Of a stretch of 64,000 bases of DNA, positions 28,652 through 38,627 are shown one piece after another; position 1 is the stretch's first letter; each line of letters begins with the position of its first letter. The stretch comes from Beggiatoa alba B18LD (GTDB lineage: Bacteria; Pseudomonadota; Gammaproteobacteria; Beggiatoales; Beggiatoaceae), in NCBI RefSeq assembly GCF_000245015.1, contig NZ_JH600070.1, forward strand, positions 2,746,079 to 2,810,078, written 5' to 3'. A program made the position numbers and the translations under genes. The notes below the pieces were generated by a model. The model saw only the letters and a program-made list of their open reading frames with translations. It ran no database searches and was not told the DNA's origin.

Positions 28652-29389
28652 ATGAGAAAACTATTTAGACGTTTTTTTCCAACTAAAAGCCATCTGGATT
28701 TTCCTTCTAGTTATGTTCCTCATCGTCGGACAATGGAACATTTACCCGCAGAAGGACGTATTCTTGTGATTGGAGATTACTTATTAAGAGATTATTCAGA
28801 GTTACGGCGATTAGGAAAAGATGCGTATCTTTTAGATATTGTTGACTTTCCTCAGATAGAGCAAGAACGTTTCTATAAACAAAGTATTACACAGAGAACA
28901 CCTTTTGCAGATGGACATTTTGCTTGTGTCATTATGTGCGAAGTTGTTGAGCATTTGATACAAGATTATCAAGCCCTTGCAGAAATTAACCGAATTTTAA
29001 AAGCGGATGGTACATTAATTCTTACCGTCCCTTATTTAAATGATTCTGCTGATTTTCATGTGCGAGTGCATACTAAACATACTATTTTTGCACTGTTACA
29101 AGCGTCAGGTTTTTCTGTGCTTGATCATAAGTTCTATGGTGGATTTTTCTTTAAAAATAATGCAGTTGTTGCGCTCCTGTCCATTTTGACTTATCCCTTA
29201 TATCGTGAACGGGCATTAGAAAAGGTTAATCAATTGCTTTATAAGGTTAATATCGCATTAGGTAATCATGATTTATTGAAAAAACGCTCTAATATTTATG
29301 GTGGTATGTTGATTGCTAAAAAAACACATGCGCCACAATTAGAAGAAAACTTAGCCCCTCAATTAAAAGCCTTTGGTGCTGTTAATTGA
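28652..29389 (+). CDS. Class I SAM-dependent methyltransferase
   Basis: A 245-residue protein. Motif I is degenerate (RILVIGDYLLRDYSEL), but the post-motif FADGHFACVIMCEVVEHLIQD and ILKADGTLILTVPYL are typical of Methyltransf_11 proteins. A basic N-terminus (MRKLFRRFF) may aid membrane contact. Substrate unknown; a sugar or lipid-linked sugar is likely from context. Confidence 0.75.
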   Translation: MRKLFRRFFPTKSHLDFPSSYVPHRRTMEHLPAEGRILVIGDYLLRDYSELRRLGKDAYLLDIVDFPQIEQERFYKQSITQRTPFADGHFACVIMCEVVEHLIQDYQALAEINRILKADGTLILTVPYLNDSADFHVRVHTKHTIFALLQASGFSVLDHKFYGGFFFKNNAVVALLSILTYPLYRERALEKVNQLLYKVNIALGNHDLLKKRSNIYGGMLIAKKTHAPQLEENLAPQLKAFGAVN

Positions 29390-29408
29390 TTTTTAATGTC
29401 GACTTGTA

Positions 29409-30359
29409 ATGACTGTTACTATCCAATCTGGTGAAAAAATTTCGGCTTGCATGTTAGTTTATAATCATGCACATCTTGTCGAAACAACGATTAATTCAAT
29501 CTTAAATCAGAATATTCAAGGATTTGAATTTATCATCAGTGATGATTGCTCAACGGATGCAACATGGGATGTCTTGCAAACCCTAGCAGCTCAATATCCT
29601 CAAATTCGTTTAATTCGTACACCTTATAATATGGGAATGGCAAAGAATGCGAACTTTGCCGCATCTCATTGTTCTCGTGACTATATTGCTTTATTACATC
29701 ATGATGATACCTATCGTATGGATTGTTTTCAGCATTGGTTAACCGTGATGGAAACTTATCCCAATACGGGATTTGTCTTTAACGATTATGAGAAAGAGGG
29801 TGATCCTAATTACTCCCACATAAAACAAAATAAAAACTTTCAGCCTTGTATGCAAGGTCGCCCTTTCTTCGAGCAGGAGTTATTGCAGGGTTTTTATGTC
29901 CCTATGCGAGGGACTGCGATGATACGGCGACGTTGTTGGGAGCAGTTGGGCGGAATGCGTGAGCAGTTTGGCTTGTTAGCGGATGTTGATTTGTGGATGC
30001 GTTTGGCTCGGCAATGGTCTGTTGCGTATGTCGCTGAACCTGTGATTAATGTCCGTCATGAGCGGGTGAAGGATTATCCGACCGAGTATGCTCATTTTAC
30101 ATGGCGACGTTTGAAGTTAATGCATAGTATTCATGCCACGAATATTCAGGAGTATTACGGTAAAAATTATCGTTATACCGCGAAATGGTGGCGATTTCGC
30201 TATTTAGTCAGTTTAGAAAATACTAAGTGGTTAGCTTATGCCGTTGTGCGTAAACGTTGGCAGATGTTACATGATGCCCATGAGGTTGCGAGTCCTTATG
30301 AATTTTTTCCCGTTAAATGGTTACGTTTTCTCCTCTCACATTCGCTAGGGCGATTATGA
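29409..30359 (+). CDS. Family 2 glycosyltransferase
   Basis: A 316-residue GT-A enzyme: ISACMLVYNHAHLVETTI at residue 11, FIISDDCSTDATWDVL, LLHHDDTYRMDCF with the acidic metal site near residue 98, and a late LLADVDLWMRLA block. It is not closely related to the tandem pair at 15441 and 16330. The last codons overlap the next gene by 4 bp. Confidence 0.87.
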   Translation: MTVTIQSGEKISACMLVYNHAHLVETTINSILNQNIQGFEFIISDDCSTDATWDVLQTLAAQYPQIRLIRTPYNMGMAKNANFAASHCSRDYIALLHHDDTYRMDCFQHWLTVMETYPNTGFVFNDYEKEGDPNYSHIKQNKNFQPCMQGRPFFEQELLQGFYVPMRGTAMIRRRCWEQLGGMREQFGLLADVDLWMRLARQWSVAYVAEPVINVRHERVKDYPTEYAHFTWRRLKLMHSIHATNIQEYYGKNYRYTAKWWRFRYLVSLENTKWLAYAVVRKRWQMLHDAHEVASPYEFFPVKWLRFLLSHSLGRL

Positions 30360-31096
30360 AACCCAGTGTTATAAAATTATTAGATTATTATTACCCTTTT
30401 CAAGCTGATGGTTATCGTTATTTAGATGGTACTTATCCCTTTTATCAGTGGATACGGGAAAGTATCGATTTGCCGAGTGCTGTCGTTTTAAACGTTGGAG
30501 CAGGGCCAACTGCTAAGGAAAAGGAGCGGCGATTAAAAGGGCAAGTAAAGCGATTAGTGGGAATAGACCCTGACCCAATTGTTTTGCAAAATACAGATTT
30601 AGATGAGGCTTATGTGAATAATGGGATTCAATTGCCATTTCCCGATGCGTCTTTTGATGCGGTTTATTCTGATTGGGTGATTGAGCATGTAGAAAACCCT
30701 GAGGCGTTTTTAAAAGAGGTTTATCGCGTCTTAAAGCCAAATGGCGTTTATTTGTTTCGGACGGCAAACTGGGCGCATTATGTGACGTTGATTGCAGCGT
30801 TCACACCGCATTGGTTTCATAAATTGGTGGCAAATCGGGCGCGGGGAATGGCGCAGGAAAGTCATGAACCTTGGTTGACATTTTATCGGATGAATACACC
30901 CTCCGCGATTCGTCAGAAAGCCCAGCAAGTGGGGTTTCAGCAGTGCGAAGTGCGTTTATTTGAATCACATCCCAGTTATTTGGCATTTAATGCGTTGGCG
31001 TTTCGGCTTGGGGTTTTTTATGAGCGTTTAGTGAATAAGTTCAGTTTTTTAGCACGTTTTCGTCATACGATTTATGCAAAGCTGGTGAAATCATAG
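30356..31096 (+). CDS. Class I SAM-dependent methyltransferase (last gene of the polysaccharide locus)
   Basis: A 246-residue Methyltransf_11/25 protein: VVLNVGAGPTAKEKERRLKG near residue 43, LVGIDPD, FPDASFDAVYSDWVIEHVEN and VLKPNGVYLFRTANW. ATG 30356 overlaps the previous stop (ATGA) and is preferred to the in-frame ATG at 30317 inside the upstream gene. It closes the operon; after it the strand changes. Confidence 0.83.
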   Translation: MKPSVIKLLDYYYPFQADGYRYLDGTYPFYQWIRESIDLPSAVVLNVGAGPTAKEKERRLKGQVKRLVGIDPDPIVLQNTDLDEAYVNNGIQLPFPDASFDAVYSDWVIEHVENPEAFLKEVYRVLKPNGVYLFRTANWAHYVTLIAAFTPHWFHKLVANRARGMAQESHEPWLTFYRMNTPSAIRQKAQQVGFQQCEVRLFESHPSYLAFNALAFRLGVFYERLVNKFSFLARFRHTIYAKLVKS

Positions 31097-31171
31097 ATAA
31101 TAGTCATTCATAGCGCGGTGGTAATCTCAGGTTATCGCTAAGGGATTCTTTTTTGTGAATGGCGGTGGGTT

Positions 31172-31354
31172 ATGGATAAAGAAAAGCAGTTAGCCTTTGC
31201 GCGTCGGCAGGGGTGTGGGCAACAGTGTACTTTGTTGACTGGATTTGATTATTGTGATTGTGTCGAAAGTCGTCGTTTTTTTCTGGCGTTGAATAAGCAG
31301 TTGTTAGAGGGTGAACGCCATTTAACTGCCGTTGTTGATCATGCTACATTTTAG
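31172..31354 (+). CDS. Small cysteine-containing hypothetical protein
   Basis: A 60-residue frame with a GGCGGTGGG sequence 3 bp before the ATG. It has four Cys in two clusters (QGCGQQC and YCDC), which might bind metal. It is convergent with the histidine kinase gene and overlaps its last 4 bp. No family was recognised; it could be a chance frame. Confidence 0.35.
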   Translation: MDKEKQLAFARRQGCGQQCTLLTGFDYCDCVESRRFFLALNKQLLEGERHLTAVVDHATF

Positions 31355-33531
31355 GTGTTTGGCGAGGTGTTGGGATGAATGAGGGTTTCTATCGTCATGA
31401 GTAGTTGACGACAGCTAACAGGTTTACTTAAGTATTCATCCACACCCGCTTGTAAGCACCATTCTCTATCCCCTGGCATTGCAAGCGCGGTAATCGCAAT
31501 AATGGGAATCATTTTTGTCGTTTGTTCTGCTTTGATTTGGCGGGTTGCTTCTAGTCCATCCATAACAGGCATTTGAATATCCATCAAAATCACATCGGGA
31601 TGTTGGTTTTTAGTTTGTTCTAAGGCTTCTAATCCATTGCGTGCGGTCAGAAGACGATAGCCACGTGCGGAGAGATAGCGTGCCATTGTGTCTAAATTTT
31701 CTTCGTTGTCCTCTGCAATCAGGACTAATGGGGCTTTTTCTCGCTGTCCGTATTCTCGCACTCTGTTTTTATTGAGGCTGTCAGGTAAAAAATCAGTTGC
31801 TGGTGTTTCAACGAGTAATCGCCATGGAAAGGACACAGTAAAACGGCTTCCAATACCGACTTGGCTTTCAATTTCAATTTTCCCGCCATGCATTTCTACA
31901 AAGCGTTTGACTAATGAAAGTCCTAAGCCTGTTCCTGAAAATTTGCGCGATAGACTGCTATCTAATTGGGCAAAAGGTTGAAACAGTAGCGGATAGTCTT
32001 CCGTCGCAATGCCGATACCAGTATCCCAAACCACGATTTGGATAGTCCGTTTTTCAATATTGGTGTGTACATCTAGCCCTATTGTGCCGTCTTCGGGGGT
32101 GAATTTCACCGCATTGCTGAGTAAGTTGACTAGGATTTGTTTAATCCGACGTTCATCGCCAAACATGAGCAAGTTCGTGTCGGTGAATTGTAAAGAGACT
32201 TTGATACGTTTCTTCAGGGCAGCTTGTTTAATCATGCGCACGCTACTTTGACAGACTTGTTCTATCGATAGCGTGTTCATTTCTAGCTTTAATTTTCCTG
32301 CTTCTATTTTCGCCAAGTCTAAAATATCATTGATAAGGCTTAATAAATGCCGTCCACTTTCTTCAATCGTGTGTAATGATTTGAGTTGTTTCGTATTAAG
32401 CTCACCATACACTTGTTCTTGTAAGCCTTCAGACATGCCAAGAATGGCATTTAGCGGGGTACGCAGTTCGTGACTCATCGCGGCGAGAAATTCATCTTTT
32501 GCGCGTAAAGCGTAGGCAAGTTTTGCATTAGCCGTGCTTAACTCTTTGGTGCGCTCCATCACACGCTTAGTCAGCAATGTTCTTTCTGCTTTTAGGTTTG
32601 TTTCGGCAAGTAAACGTCCCTCGATTTGCTCAGTCAATTCTCGATTTTTCTTTTCTAACTCGGTTGTTCTCTCTTTAACCCGTTGTTCAAGTTCGGCATT
32701 TAGTGAACGGATTTGTTGTTCAATCGCACAGCGTTCCGTCATATCTAATAAAACGCCTAATACCATCGATTCCCCACGAATTTTTAAAGGGGTTAACCCA
32801 ATTTCTATCGGAAATTCCTCGCCAGAGCGTCGTACGCCACTTAAATCACGGACAGCCCCTAGATGACGAGCTTGTTGACGCTGTAAGAAATGGCTGTGGT
32901 AATGAACATGGCGATGGCGAAAGCGTTCAGGCATCAAAATTTCTTGTGGTTTTCCAATGAGTTCTTGACGAGAATACCCGAACATTTTTTCGATTTGTGA
33001 ATTAACAAAGGTAATTATACCTTGTTGATTAACAATCATAATTCCACTATAAGCAGATTCAACAACCGAACGAAACATTTCCTCAGTCTGTTCACGCTCT
33101 TTAATCTCCATTTCTAAGCGTTGATTAGTGAGCATTAGTTGTTGTGTACTGTCAGCAAGCGCAGACATTAAACGTTCTGTTTCTCGATTGTGTTGCCCCA
33201 TAGACTCCAAACAAATGGCAAGGACTAGGATAGTCAGTTGTGACTCGTGCAAAATAGGACAGAAAGAAATCGCAACCCAAGCTAGCTCCTGATTTTGCCT
33301 TAACATTTGCGTTTCAAAACGCACAACTTGGGTTAATGGTTGCGTAAAACTAGCGAGTTGCGCTTTTAATTTTTCATGAAACGTATTAGGAAATAACTGA
33401 ATAAAATCTTTTTGTTGTAATACTTCTTGTGCAAAGCCCGTTAATGTTGTTGCTTGCTCATTAGTATCAACAATGATGGTATCACGGAGTAAAAAAATAG
33501 CAGGAATAGAGATTTCATTCAGCATATTCAT
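31351..33531 (-). CDS. Hybrid sensor histidine kinase (PAS-PAS-HisKA-HATPase-REC)
   Basis: A 726-residue cytoplasmic kinase; no transmembrane segment is visible. An N-terminal PAS-like region (1-110) and a second PAS (about 145-260, FRSVVESAYSGIMIVNQQG) are followed by a coiled coil. HisKA has phospho-acceptor His354 in MSHELRTPLNA. HATPase_c (about 455-570) has NLLSNAVKFT (N box), DTGIGI and SGTGLGLSL (G boxes). A C-terminal receiver domain has Asp651 in LMDIQMPVMDG and the conserved Lys in YLSKPV. No DNA-binding output or Hpt partner lies nearby, so the phosphorelay partner is unknown. Adjacent to a divergent diguanylate cyclase, it may act in the same pathway. Confidence 0.93.
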   Translation of the reverse strand: MNMLNEISIPAIFLLRDTIIVDTNEQATTLTGFAQEVLQQKDFIQLFPNTFHEKLKAQLASFTQPLTQVVRFETQMLRQNQELAWVAISFCPILHESQLTILVLAICLESMGQHNRETERLMSALADSTQQLMLTNQRLEMEIKEREQTEEMFRSVVESAYSGIMIVNQQGIITFVNSQIEKMFGYSRQELIGKPQEILMPERFRHRHVHYHSHFLQRQQARHLGAVRDLSGVRRSGEEFPIEIGLTPLKIRGESMVLGVLLDMTERCAIEQQIRSLNAELEQRVKERTTELEKKNRELTEQIEGRLLAETNLKAERTLLTKRVMERTKELSTANAKLAYALRAKDEFLAAMSHELRTPLNAILGMSEGLQEQVYGELNTKQLKSLHTIEESGRHLLSLINDILDLAKIEAGKLKLEMNTLSIEQVCQSSVRMIKQAALKKRIKVSLQFTDTNLLMFGDERRIKQILVNLLSNAVKFTPEDGTIGLDVHTNIEKRTIQIVVWDTGIGIATEDYPLLFQPFAQLDSSLSRKFSGTGLGLSLVKRFVEMHGGKIEIESQVGIGSRFTVSFPWRLLVETPATDFLPDSLNKNRVREYGQREKAPLVLIAEDNEENLDTMARYLSARGYRLLTARNGLEALEQTKNQHPDVILMDIQMPVMDGLEATRQIKAEQTTKMIPIIAITALAMPGDREWCLQAGVDEYLSKPVSCRQLLMTIETLIHPNTSPNT

Positions 33532-33686
33532 AGGGTTTATCTTATGATTTTCTTATGGTTCGGCTTATGTGTACAATGTAAGCAAGGTGTATTAAGAAGT
33601 ACCTAATAACAGAATATTAGTTAGAAAAACAGCTCGACCCGCTGTGATTTATTTTATTTTTATTATTTTGGGTAGGAACTCGTGCT

Positions 33687-35642
33687 ATGTCTTATACAAC
33701 CCATTCGTCAGATGCATCTCATTCATTAGAATCACTGTCATTTTTGCCACAAACTCGTTTACAAGCCGTTGTTAATTTTTGCCTAGTAAGCCTATCTTAT
33801 TATCTATTTGGCGCATTAGCGTTGGAGGTTGTGACAATAGAAAGTTGGGTAACACCCATTTGGGCAGCGGCAGGTATTGGCTATGCTGCCTTATTTCTTT
33901 GGGGGTATCGCTTTGGATTTGCGATTTTTATCGGGGAAATGTTCGAACACATTTTTTTAATGAAACCCTTATCATGGCTAGAATTATTAACGGCAAGTAG
34001 TAATACCCTATCGTTATTAATTGGCGTTTGGCTAGTCCGTTATCTCTTGCGTCAACCACAAAGCCTATTCAGCCGTCCTGCTCACGTTGGCATTTTTTGC
34101 GGTAGTGCCTTACTCATCAGCTTATTAAGTGCTAGTTTAGGCATTAGTCTTCGTTTATTGTTTAACACAATTCATGCCACAACACCTTTACAAGTATGGT
34201 GGACATGGGGATTAGCCGACTTAGTCGGTATTCTCGTCATAGCCCCCTTTATTATTACAGGATACACCGAACAAAAACGCGCTTGGTATAGCCATAAACG
34301 GACAGAAATTATTCTATTGTTTACAAGTTTATCGCTAGTTGTTTGGTTAGTCTTTGGGCATTCGATAGACCCCAGTATCAGCGCGTATCCACTCACTTTT
34401 TTATTAATGCCCTTTCCATTATGGGCAGTTTTTCGCTTTGGACAACGCGAAACCTTATTTGTTATCGTCGTGATGAGTACCATCGCTATCTTAGCAACCC
34501 TTTCCCAATCGGGGCCTTTTACTTATCACTCCTTAGATTACTCCCTACTTATTTTACAAGCCTTTATTGGCGTGATTTGCATCTCAACCCTGATTCTGAT
34601 GGCAGTTGTCAATCAACGCAGCGTACTAGAAACACAACTCCTCGCCAGCCAAGCCGCACTACAAGACGCGAACAACCGACTAGAACAAAAAGTGCTCGCT
34701 CGCACCGAAAGTCTGCGGCAAAGCATGGAAAAGTACCAAGCGATATTTATTAACGCGATAGAAGGCATTTACCAAACTACCCCAGAAGGCAAAATATTAG
34801 AAGCCAATCCTGCCCTTGCACAAATGTATGGCTATGCCAGCCCTGAAGAAATGATGGAAAAAGTACCCGATATCGAAGTGATATACATCAACGCAGAACG
34901 ACGCGCAGAATTTCATCAACAATTACAAGAAACGAAAGCCGTTTATAACTTTGAATCAGAAGTTTATCGCCATGATGGGGATATTATGTGGATTTCAGAA
35001 AATAGCCGTTTAGTGCAAGCCAATGACGGGCGTGTACTCTACTACGAAGGCACAATGATTGATATTACTGAACGCAAACAAGTCGAAGAAGAACTACTCC
35101 AACTCGCCCATTATGACCCCTTAACAGGACTTGCCAACCGTCGTCTATTCCAAGCCCGTTTAAAACAAGTCATGGCAAAAGCCCGTTCTAGCGGAAAAAC
35201 AGGCGTACTCCTCTACTTTGATTTAGACGGATTTAAAAAAGTCAATGATACCTTAGGGCATGAATTTGGCGACTACATTCTACAAGAAGCCGCGAAACGC
35301 TTAAAAAATTGCCTACGTGACCGTGATGTTTCCTGTCGTTTAGGCGGAGATGAATTTACTGTGATTGCTGAACAAGTAATGCGAGAACAAGACGCGGTGA
35401 CGATTGCCGAGAAAATTCTTGCAAACCTCACCAAACCCTATATTTACAAAGAACAAGAAGCCAGTATCGGGGTTAGCATTGGCATTACCTTCTTCGATGG
35501 ACACAACTACGACATAGAAAATATTGTTAAACAAGCTGATAACGCCATGTACTCCGCTAAACGAAGCGGAAAAGGGACGTATCGGTTTTATACACAAACC
35601 AGTGAAGATATAAAACAGCAAATAAACAATAAGATAATATAA
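33687..35642 (+). CDS. MASE1-PAS-GGDEF diguanylate cyclase
   Basis: A 651-residue membrane protein. Residues about 25-315 hold eight to ten helices of the MASE1 sensor; a short coiled coil follows; a PAS/PAC domain spans about 345-465; the GGDEF domain starts near 480 with HYDPLTGLANRRLF. The active GGDEF motif is at 553-557, and an inhibitory RxxD site (RDRD) lies five residues before it, so the enzyme should make c-di-GMP and be product-inhibited. No EAL domain. It is transcribed divergently from the hybrid kinase across 155 bp. Probably controls surface or motility behaviour, which would fit the polysaccharide locus nearby. Confidence 0.93.
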   Translation: MSYTTHSSDASHSLESLSFLPQTRLQAVVNFCLVSLSYYLFGALALEVVTIESWVTPIWAAAGIGYAALFLWGYRFGFAIFIGEMFEHIFLMKPLSWLELLTASSNTLSLLIGVWLVRYLLRQPQSLFSRPAHVGIFCGSALLISLLSASLGISLRLLFNTIHATTPLQVWWTWGLADLVGILVIAPFIITGYTEQKRAWYSHKRTEIILLFTSLSLVVWLVFGHSIDPSISAYPLTFLLMPFPLWAVFRFGQRETLFVIVVMSTIAILATLSQSGPFTYHSLDYSLLILQAFIGVICISTLILMAVVNQRSVLETQLLASQAALQDANNRLEQKVLARTESLRQSMEKYQAIFINAIEGIYQTTPEGKILEANPALAQMYGYASPEEMMEKVPDIEVIYINAERRAEFHQQLQETKAVYNFESEVYRHDGDIMWISENSRLVQANDGRVLYYEGTMIDITERKQVEEELLQLAHYDPLTGLANRRLFQARLKQVMAKARSSGKTGVLLYFDLDGFKKVNDTLGHEFGDYILQEAAKRLKNCLRDRDVSCRLGGDEFTVIAEQVMREQDAVTIAEKILANLTKPYIYKEQEASIGVSIGITFFDGHNYDIENIVKQADNAMYSAKRSGKGTYRFYTQTSEDIKQQINNKII

Positions 35643-35654
35643 AAGCTCATTATG

Positions 35655-35692
35655 CAGTAAAGTGTATGAAGCTGTCTCGATACACTTTACTG
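35655..35692. terminator. Bidirectional terminator between convergent genes
   Basis: Perfect 13-bp stem CAGTAAAGTGTAT / ATACACTTTACTG with a 12-nt loop, placed between the stop codons of the diguanylate cyclase (plus) and the phosphatase (minus). Confidence 0.75.
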
Positions 35693-35693
35693 T

Positions 35694-37412
35694 TTACGCA
35701 AAACTTTCACTGGCACACAAAGGCGGATAAGTCGCTAACAAATCTCTTTTTTTCATGATAATCAAAGTAATATCATCCATTTGCTTTAATCCGCCTAAAT
35801 GCTTTTCAACATCCTTAATAATATTTTGGCGGATAATTTCGGCGGAACATTCCCAGAAACAACTAGCGACTTCACATAAACGTTTAATCCCATATTGTTT
35901 TTTCTGCGGATTCAATGCTTCTGTAATCCCATCTGTATATAACACCACAATATCATTCGGGTTTAACGTAATCTGAGTTTGCGCAATAAAATCCGTAATA
36001 TCTTCGCTTAAACCAATCGGAAAGCCTAAATCGGTTGTGCTAATCCGTTCAATTTTTCCGCCAGCACGGATAATAATCACATCCTCATGTTGCCCACTTA
36101 AATACAATTGACCGTCATAATAATCAATAATCGATAACGTCAGGTTTTTATCACAATTCATCCGCTGGACATTGTTATAAATGGTTTTATTTAACGTTCC
36201 TAAAAATTTAACGGGGTCTTTTTCGTTATGAATTAAGAGCGTATGCACGGCTGTTTGTACCATCAGCATTAAAACACCACTTTCTAAGCCATGTCCTGTT
36301 ACATCACCAATTCCAATTTTTATCCGATTATGATGTTGAATAACATCATAATAATCTCCCCCAACTTCTTCCGCAGGTTGCATAAAGCCTGCAATTTCTA
36401 AATCTTCAATCGCCGCTAGTTCATGCGCTTTTGGTAAAATCATTTGTTGTAATTGGCGGGTAATATCTAATTCTGCACTTAAACGGACATTTTCTTTTGC
36501 TAATTGCTGATTAAGCGAATTAATTTCAATATTAGCTTGTTTTAGCGCATTTTTAATTTTATAGAGATGATTAATAAATAACCATGCAATCCATGCAAGG
36601 AGGAATAAGGAAAGTAAATAGGCAGTAACGCGATAAGTATTAGCTTGGCTTAAGGCAGATTGATAAGCATTGTCGTATAAATTTTCTATCTTTTCTAAGT
36701 TAATAATTATCGGTAATGCCAATAATTGTGCGGTAATTTTATCAACTAATGGCTTAGTTTTTAAGATAATTTGGACATTATTAATCACTTCATCCATTAA
36801 GCGACGATTAATAGACTTTTCATAATCTTCTTTAAATGCGGTTGCGTTTTCTACAACTGCGGATAAATTTTGTGCTAATTCAGCATCTTTAGCGGTATTA
36901 AATAAAGCAATTTTGGTTAATAGTTCATTTAAGGTGGACTCTAAAAACCATTCATTTTGTTGAAAACTCGCGCCTGCCATTTGTGAATTTAAGACTTCTA
37001 AATAATTCAGTGCCGTTTTTAATTGTTTACTTTGAATACGAAAATCCACAATTAAACTTTGTTTTTCAAGCAATAAATCGGTTTGTTGCGTCAATTTTTC
37101 TTGTATGGCAACTTGTGCAATATCATCGATAAATTGAGGACGTTGCATTAATTCTGTGTGGAGTTGCTGTAATGTATTTAATACCTTATCAAAATCATCC
37201 CGAAAAGCTAATAATTCATAACGATACTCGATTATCTTTTGATTGAGTTGGGCATGCGTTGTTTTAAATTGGTTGAGTTGAAAACGGTAATATTGATGCT
37301 GTTCTGCATCGACAGAGTTAGCCAGTTGTAAAAATGTCAGCAGTAATAAGGTGATAACAATAAAAGTAAGCCCTTGTAATGTCAGGCGAATAGCAAGATA
37401 ACGTTTTAACAT
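35694..37412 (-). CDS. Membrane-anchored PP2C/SpoIIE-type serine phosphatase
   Basis: A 572-residue protein with an N-terminal transmembrane helix (about 12-32), a long helical periplasmic sensor region (about 33-255), a second transmembrane helix (about 260-280), a coiled coil, and a C-terminal PP2C_SIG domain. The metal-binding Asp residues are in GGDYYDV and IGIGDVTGHGLESG, and in the later VLYTDGITEA. Such RsbU/SpoIIE-like proteins dephosphorylate anti-sigma-factor antagonists or other Ser/Thr targets; no anti-sigma or STAS gene is next to it. Confidence 0.9.
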   Translation of the reverse strand: MLKRYLAIRLTLQGLTFIVITLLLLTFLQLANSVDAEQHQYYRFQLNQFKTTHAQLNQKIIEYRYELLAFRDDFDKVLNTLQQLHTELMQRPQFIDDIAQVAIQEKLTQQTDLLLEKQSLIVDFRIQSKQLKTALNYLEVLNSQMAGASFQQNEWFLESTLNELLTKIALFNTAKDAELAQNLSAVVENATAFKEDYEKSINRRLMDEVINNVQIILKTKPLVDKITAQLLALPIIINLEKIENLYDNAYQSALSQANTYRVTAYLLSLFLLAWIAWLFINHLYKIKNALKQANIEINSLNQQLAKENVRLSAELDITRQLQQMILPKAHELAAIEDLEIAGFMQPAEEVGGDYYDVIQHHNRIKIGIGDVTGHGLESGVLMLMVQTAVHTLLIHNEKDPVKFLGTLNKTIYNNVQRMNCDKNLTLSIIDYYDGQLYLSGQHEDVIIIRAGGKIERISTTDLGFPIGLSEDITDFIAQTQITLNPNDIVVLYTDGITEALNPQKKQYGIKRLCEVASCFWECSAEIIRQNIIKDVEKHLGGLKQMDDITLIIMKKRDLLATYPPLCASESFA

Positions 37413-37466
37413 GATGAATAACTCCTAAATGAAGTGATTACCCTCCTTTGTAACGCTTTTGTTTTG

Positions 37467-38459
37467 TTAGTGATAACCCACTTCTTCCATTAGGCGTGTG
37501 GCTTGGGCTTGGAGTCGTCCTGCTTCTGAAACATGTAAGGTTTCTGCATTAAACTTGCCCCATTTTTCAACAATATGAGAGAGTTTTACTTGTGGATTAG
37601 CAGGATATTCGAAATTCAATTCAGCAAATTGGTCTTGGGCTTCTTCGCTGGATAACCATTCTAATAATTGGGTTGCGAGTTCAGGATGTTTGGCATATTT
37701 CGTGACACCCGCGCCTGATATATTGATGTGTACCCCGTCATGCCAATGAATCGCAACGGGTAATTGTGGATTATCGTGTTGTAATCGTCCTAAATAGTAG
37801 GTGTTGGCTATGCCGATTTCACATTGCCTATTTGCAATTGATTCAATGACCTGTGTGTCACTGGCTAAAACGGGAAGAGCAAGATTATTGACCCAACCTG
37901 TGAGCAAATTGCGGGTTTGTGCTTCGCCGTAACGGGCGATAAACATGGCAACAAGCGATTGATTATAAACTTTTTTTGCGGTACGCAAGCAAAGTTTGCC
38001 GTGCCATTTGGGGTCGGCTAAATCAGCGTAATCTTTTAAGTTTTCAGGCTTAATGGTTTCTGTGTTGTACATAATGGGGCGTGCTCGCACGGATAAACCT
38101 ACCCAACGCTTTTCAGGGTCGCGTAAATGTGGGGGAATATTTTTGTCTAAGAGGGCGGAGTCTATTGGGCGTAATACGTCTTTTTCTGTTGCTAGCCATA
38201 AATTGCCCACATCAACCGTTAAGAGTAAGTCGGCGGGGGTGTTTTCGCCTTCTATAACGAGACGGTCAAGTAATTCTTCTTCTTTAGCACTGATAAATTT
38301 AACGGCAACGCCTGTTTTTTGGGTGTAGGCATCAAATAAGGGTTTTATCAGGTGTGCCATGCGGGCAGAATAGACAATGATGGCATCACTCGCATTCACA
38401 GACGGTAAGATGAATCCGATAAAAATGCCAATTAGACCGCTTACCGTTTGTATTTTCAT
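37467..38459 (-). CDS. fbpA: Periplasmic iron(III)-binding protein of ABC transporter (FbpA/FutA family)
   Basis: A 330-residue family 1 solute-binding protein with a cleavable signal peptide (cut probably after VNASD region, residue about 23). The mature start AIIVYSARMAHLIKPLF, the ADLLLTVDVGNLW block and the double-Tyr region (IGIANTYYLGRL near residue 225) are those of the ferric-ion-binding FbpA/FutA/IdpA proteins. A near-consensus Fur box sits 37 bp upstream, which strongly supports iron uptake. The permease and ATPase genes are not adjacent. Confidence 0.9.
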   Translation of the reverse strand: MKIQTVSGLIGIFIGFILPSVNASDAIIVYSARMAHLIKPLFDAYTQKTGVAVKFISAKEEELLDRLVIEGENTPADLLLTVDVGNLWLATEKDVLRPIDSALLDKNIPPHLRDPEKRWVGLSVRARPIMYNTETIKPENLKDYADLADPKWHGKLCLRTAKKVYNQSLVAMFIARYGEAQTRNLLTGWVNNLALPVLASDTQVIESIANRQCEIGIANTYYLGRLQHDNPQLPVAIHWHDGVHINISGAGVTKYAKHPELATQLLEWLSSEEAQDQFAELNFEYPANPQVKLSHIVEKWGKFNAETLHVSEAGRLQAQATRLMEEVGYH

Positions 38460-38495
38460 GATATTTTAGGCTCAATTCAATGATGTTACTTTACA

Positions 38496-38514
38496 GCAAA
38501 TGATAATCATTATC
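38496..38514. promoter_or_regulatory. Fur box in divergent control region
   Basis: 19-bp site matching the consensus GATAATGATAATCATTATC at 17 positions; within it and its flank, 38500-38516 is a perfect odd palindrome ATGATAAT-C-ATTATCAT. It lies 37 bp upstream of fbpA (minus) and 114 bp upstream of the 1161-residue flavoprotein gene (plus), so it may control both. Confidence 0.88.
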
Positions 38515-38627
38515 ATCTGTCTTGTCAAAAAACACCCGATAGGTGCTTGATAGCTTGCGATAGAATGCTTAATTCAGGTTATTAATAGTTGTTTCACTCT
38601 CTCCTCTTCATCGTTGCGTAATTAATT

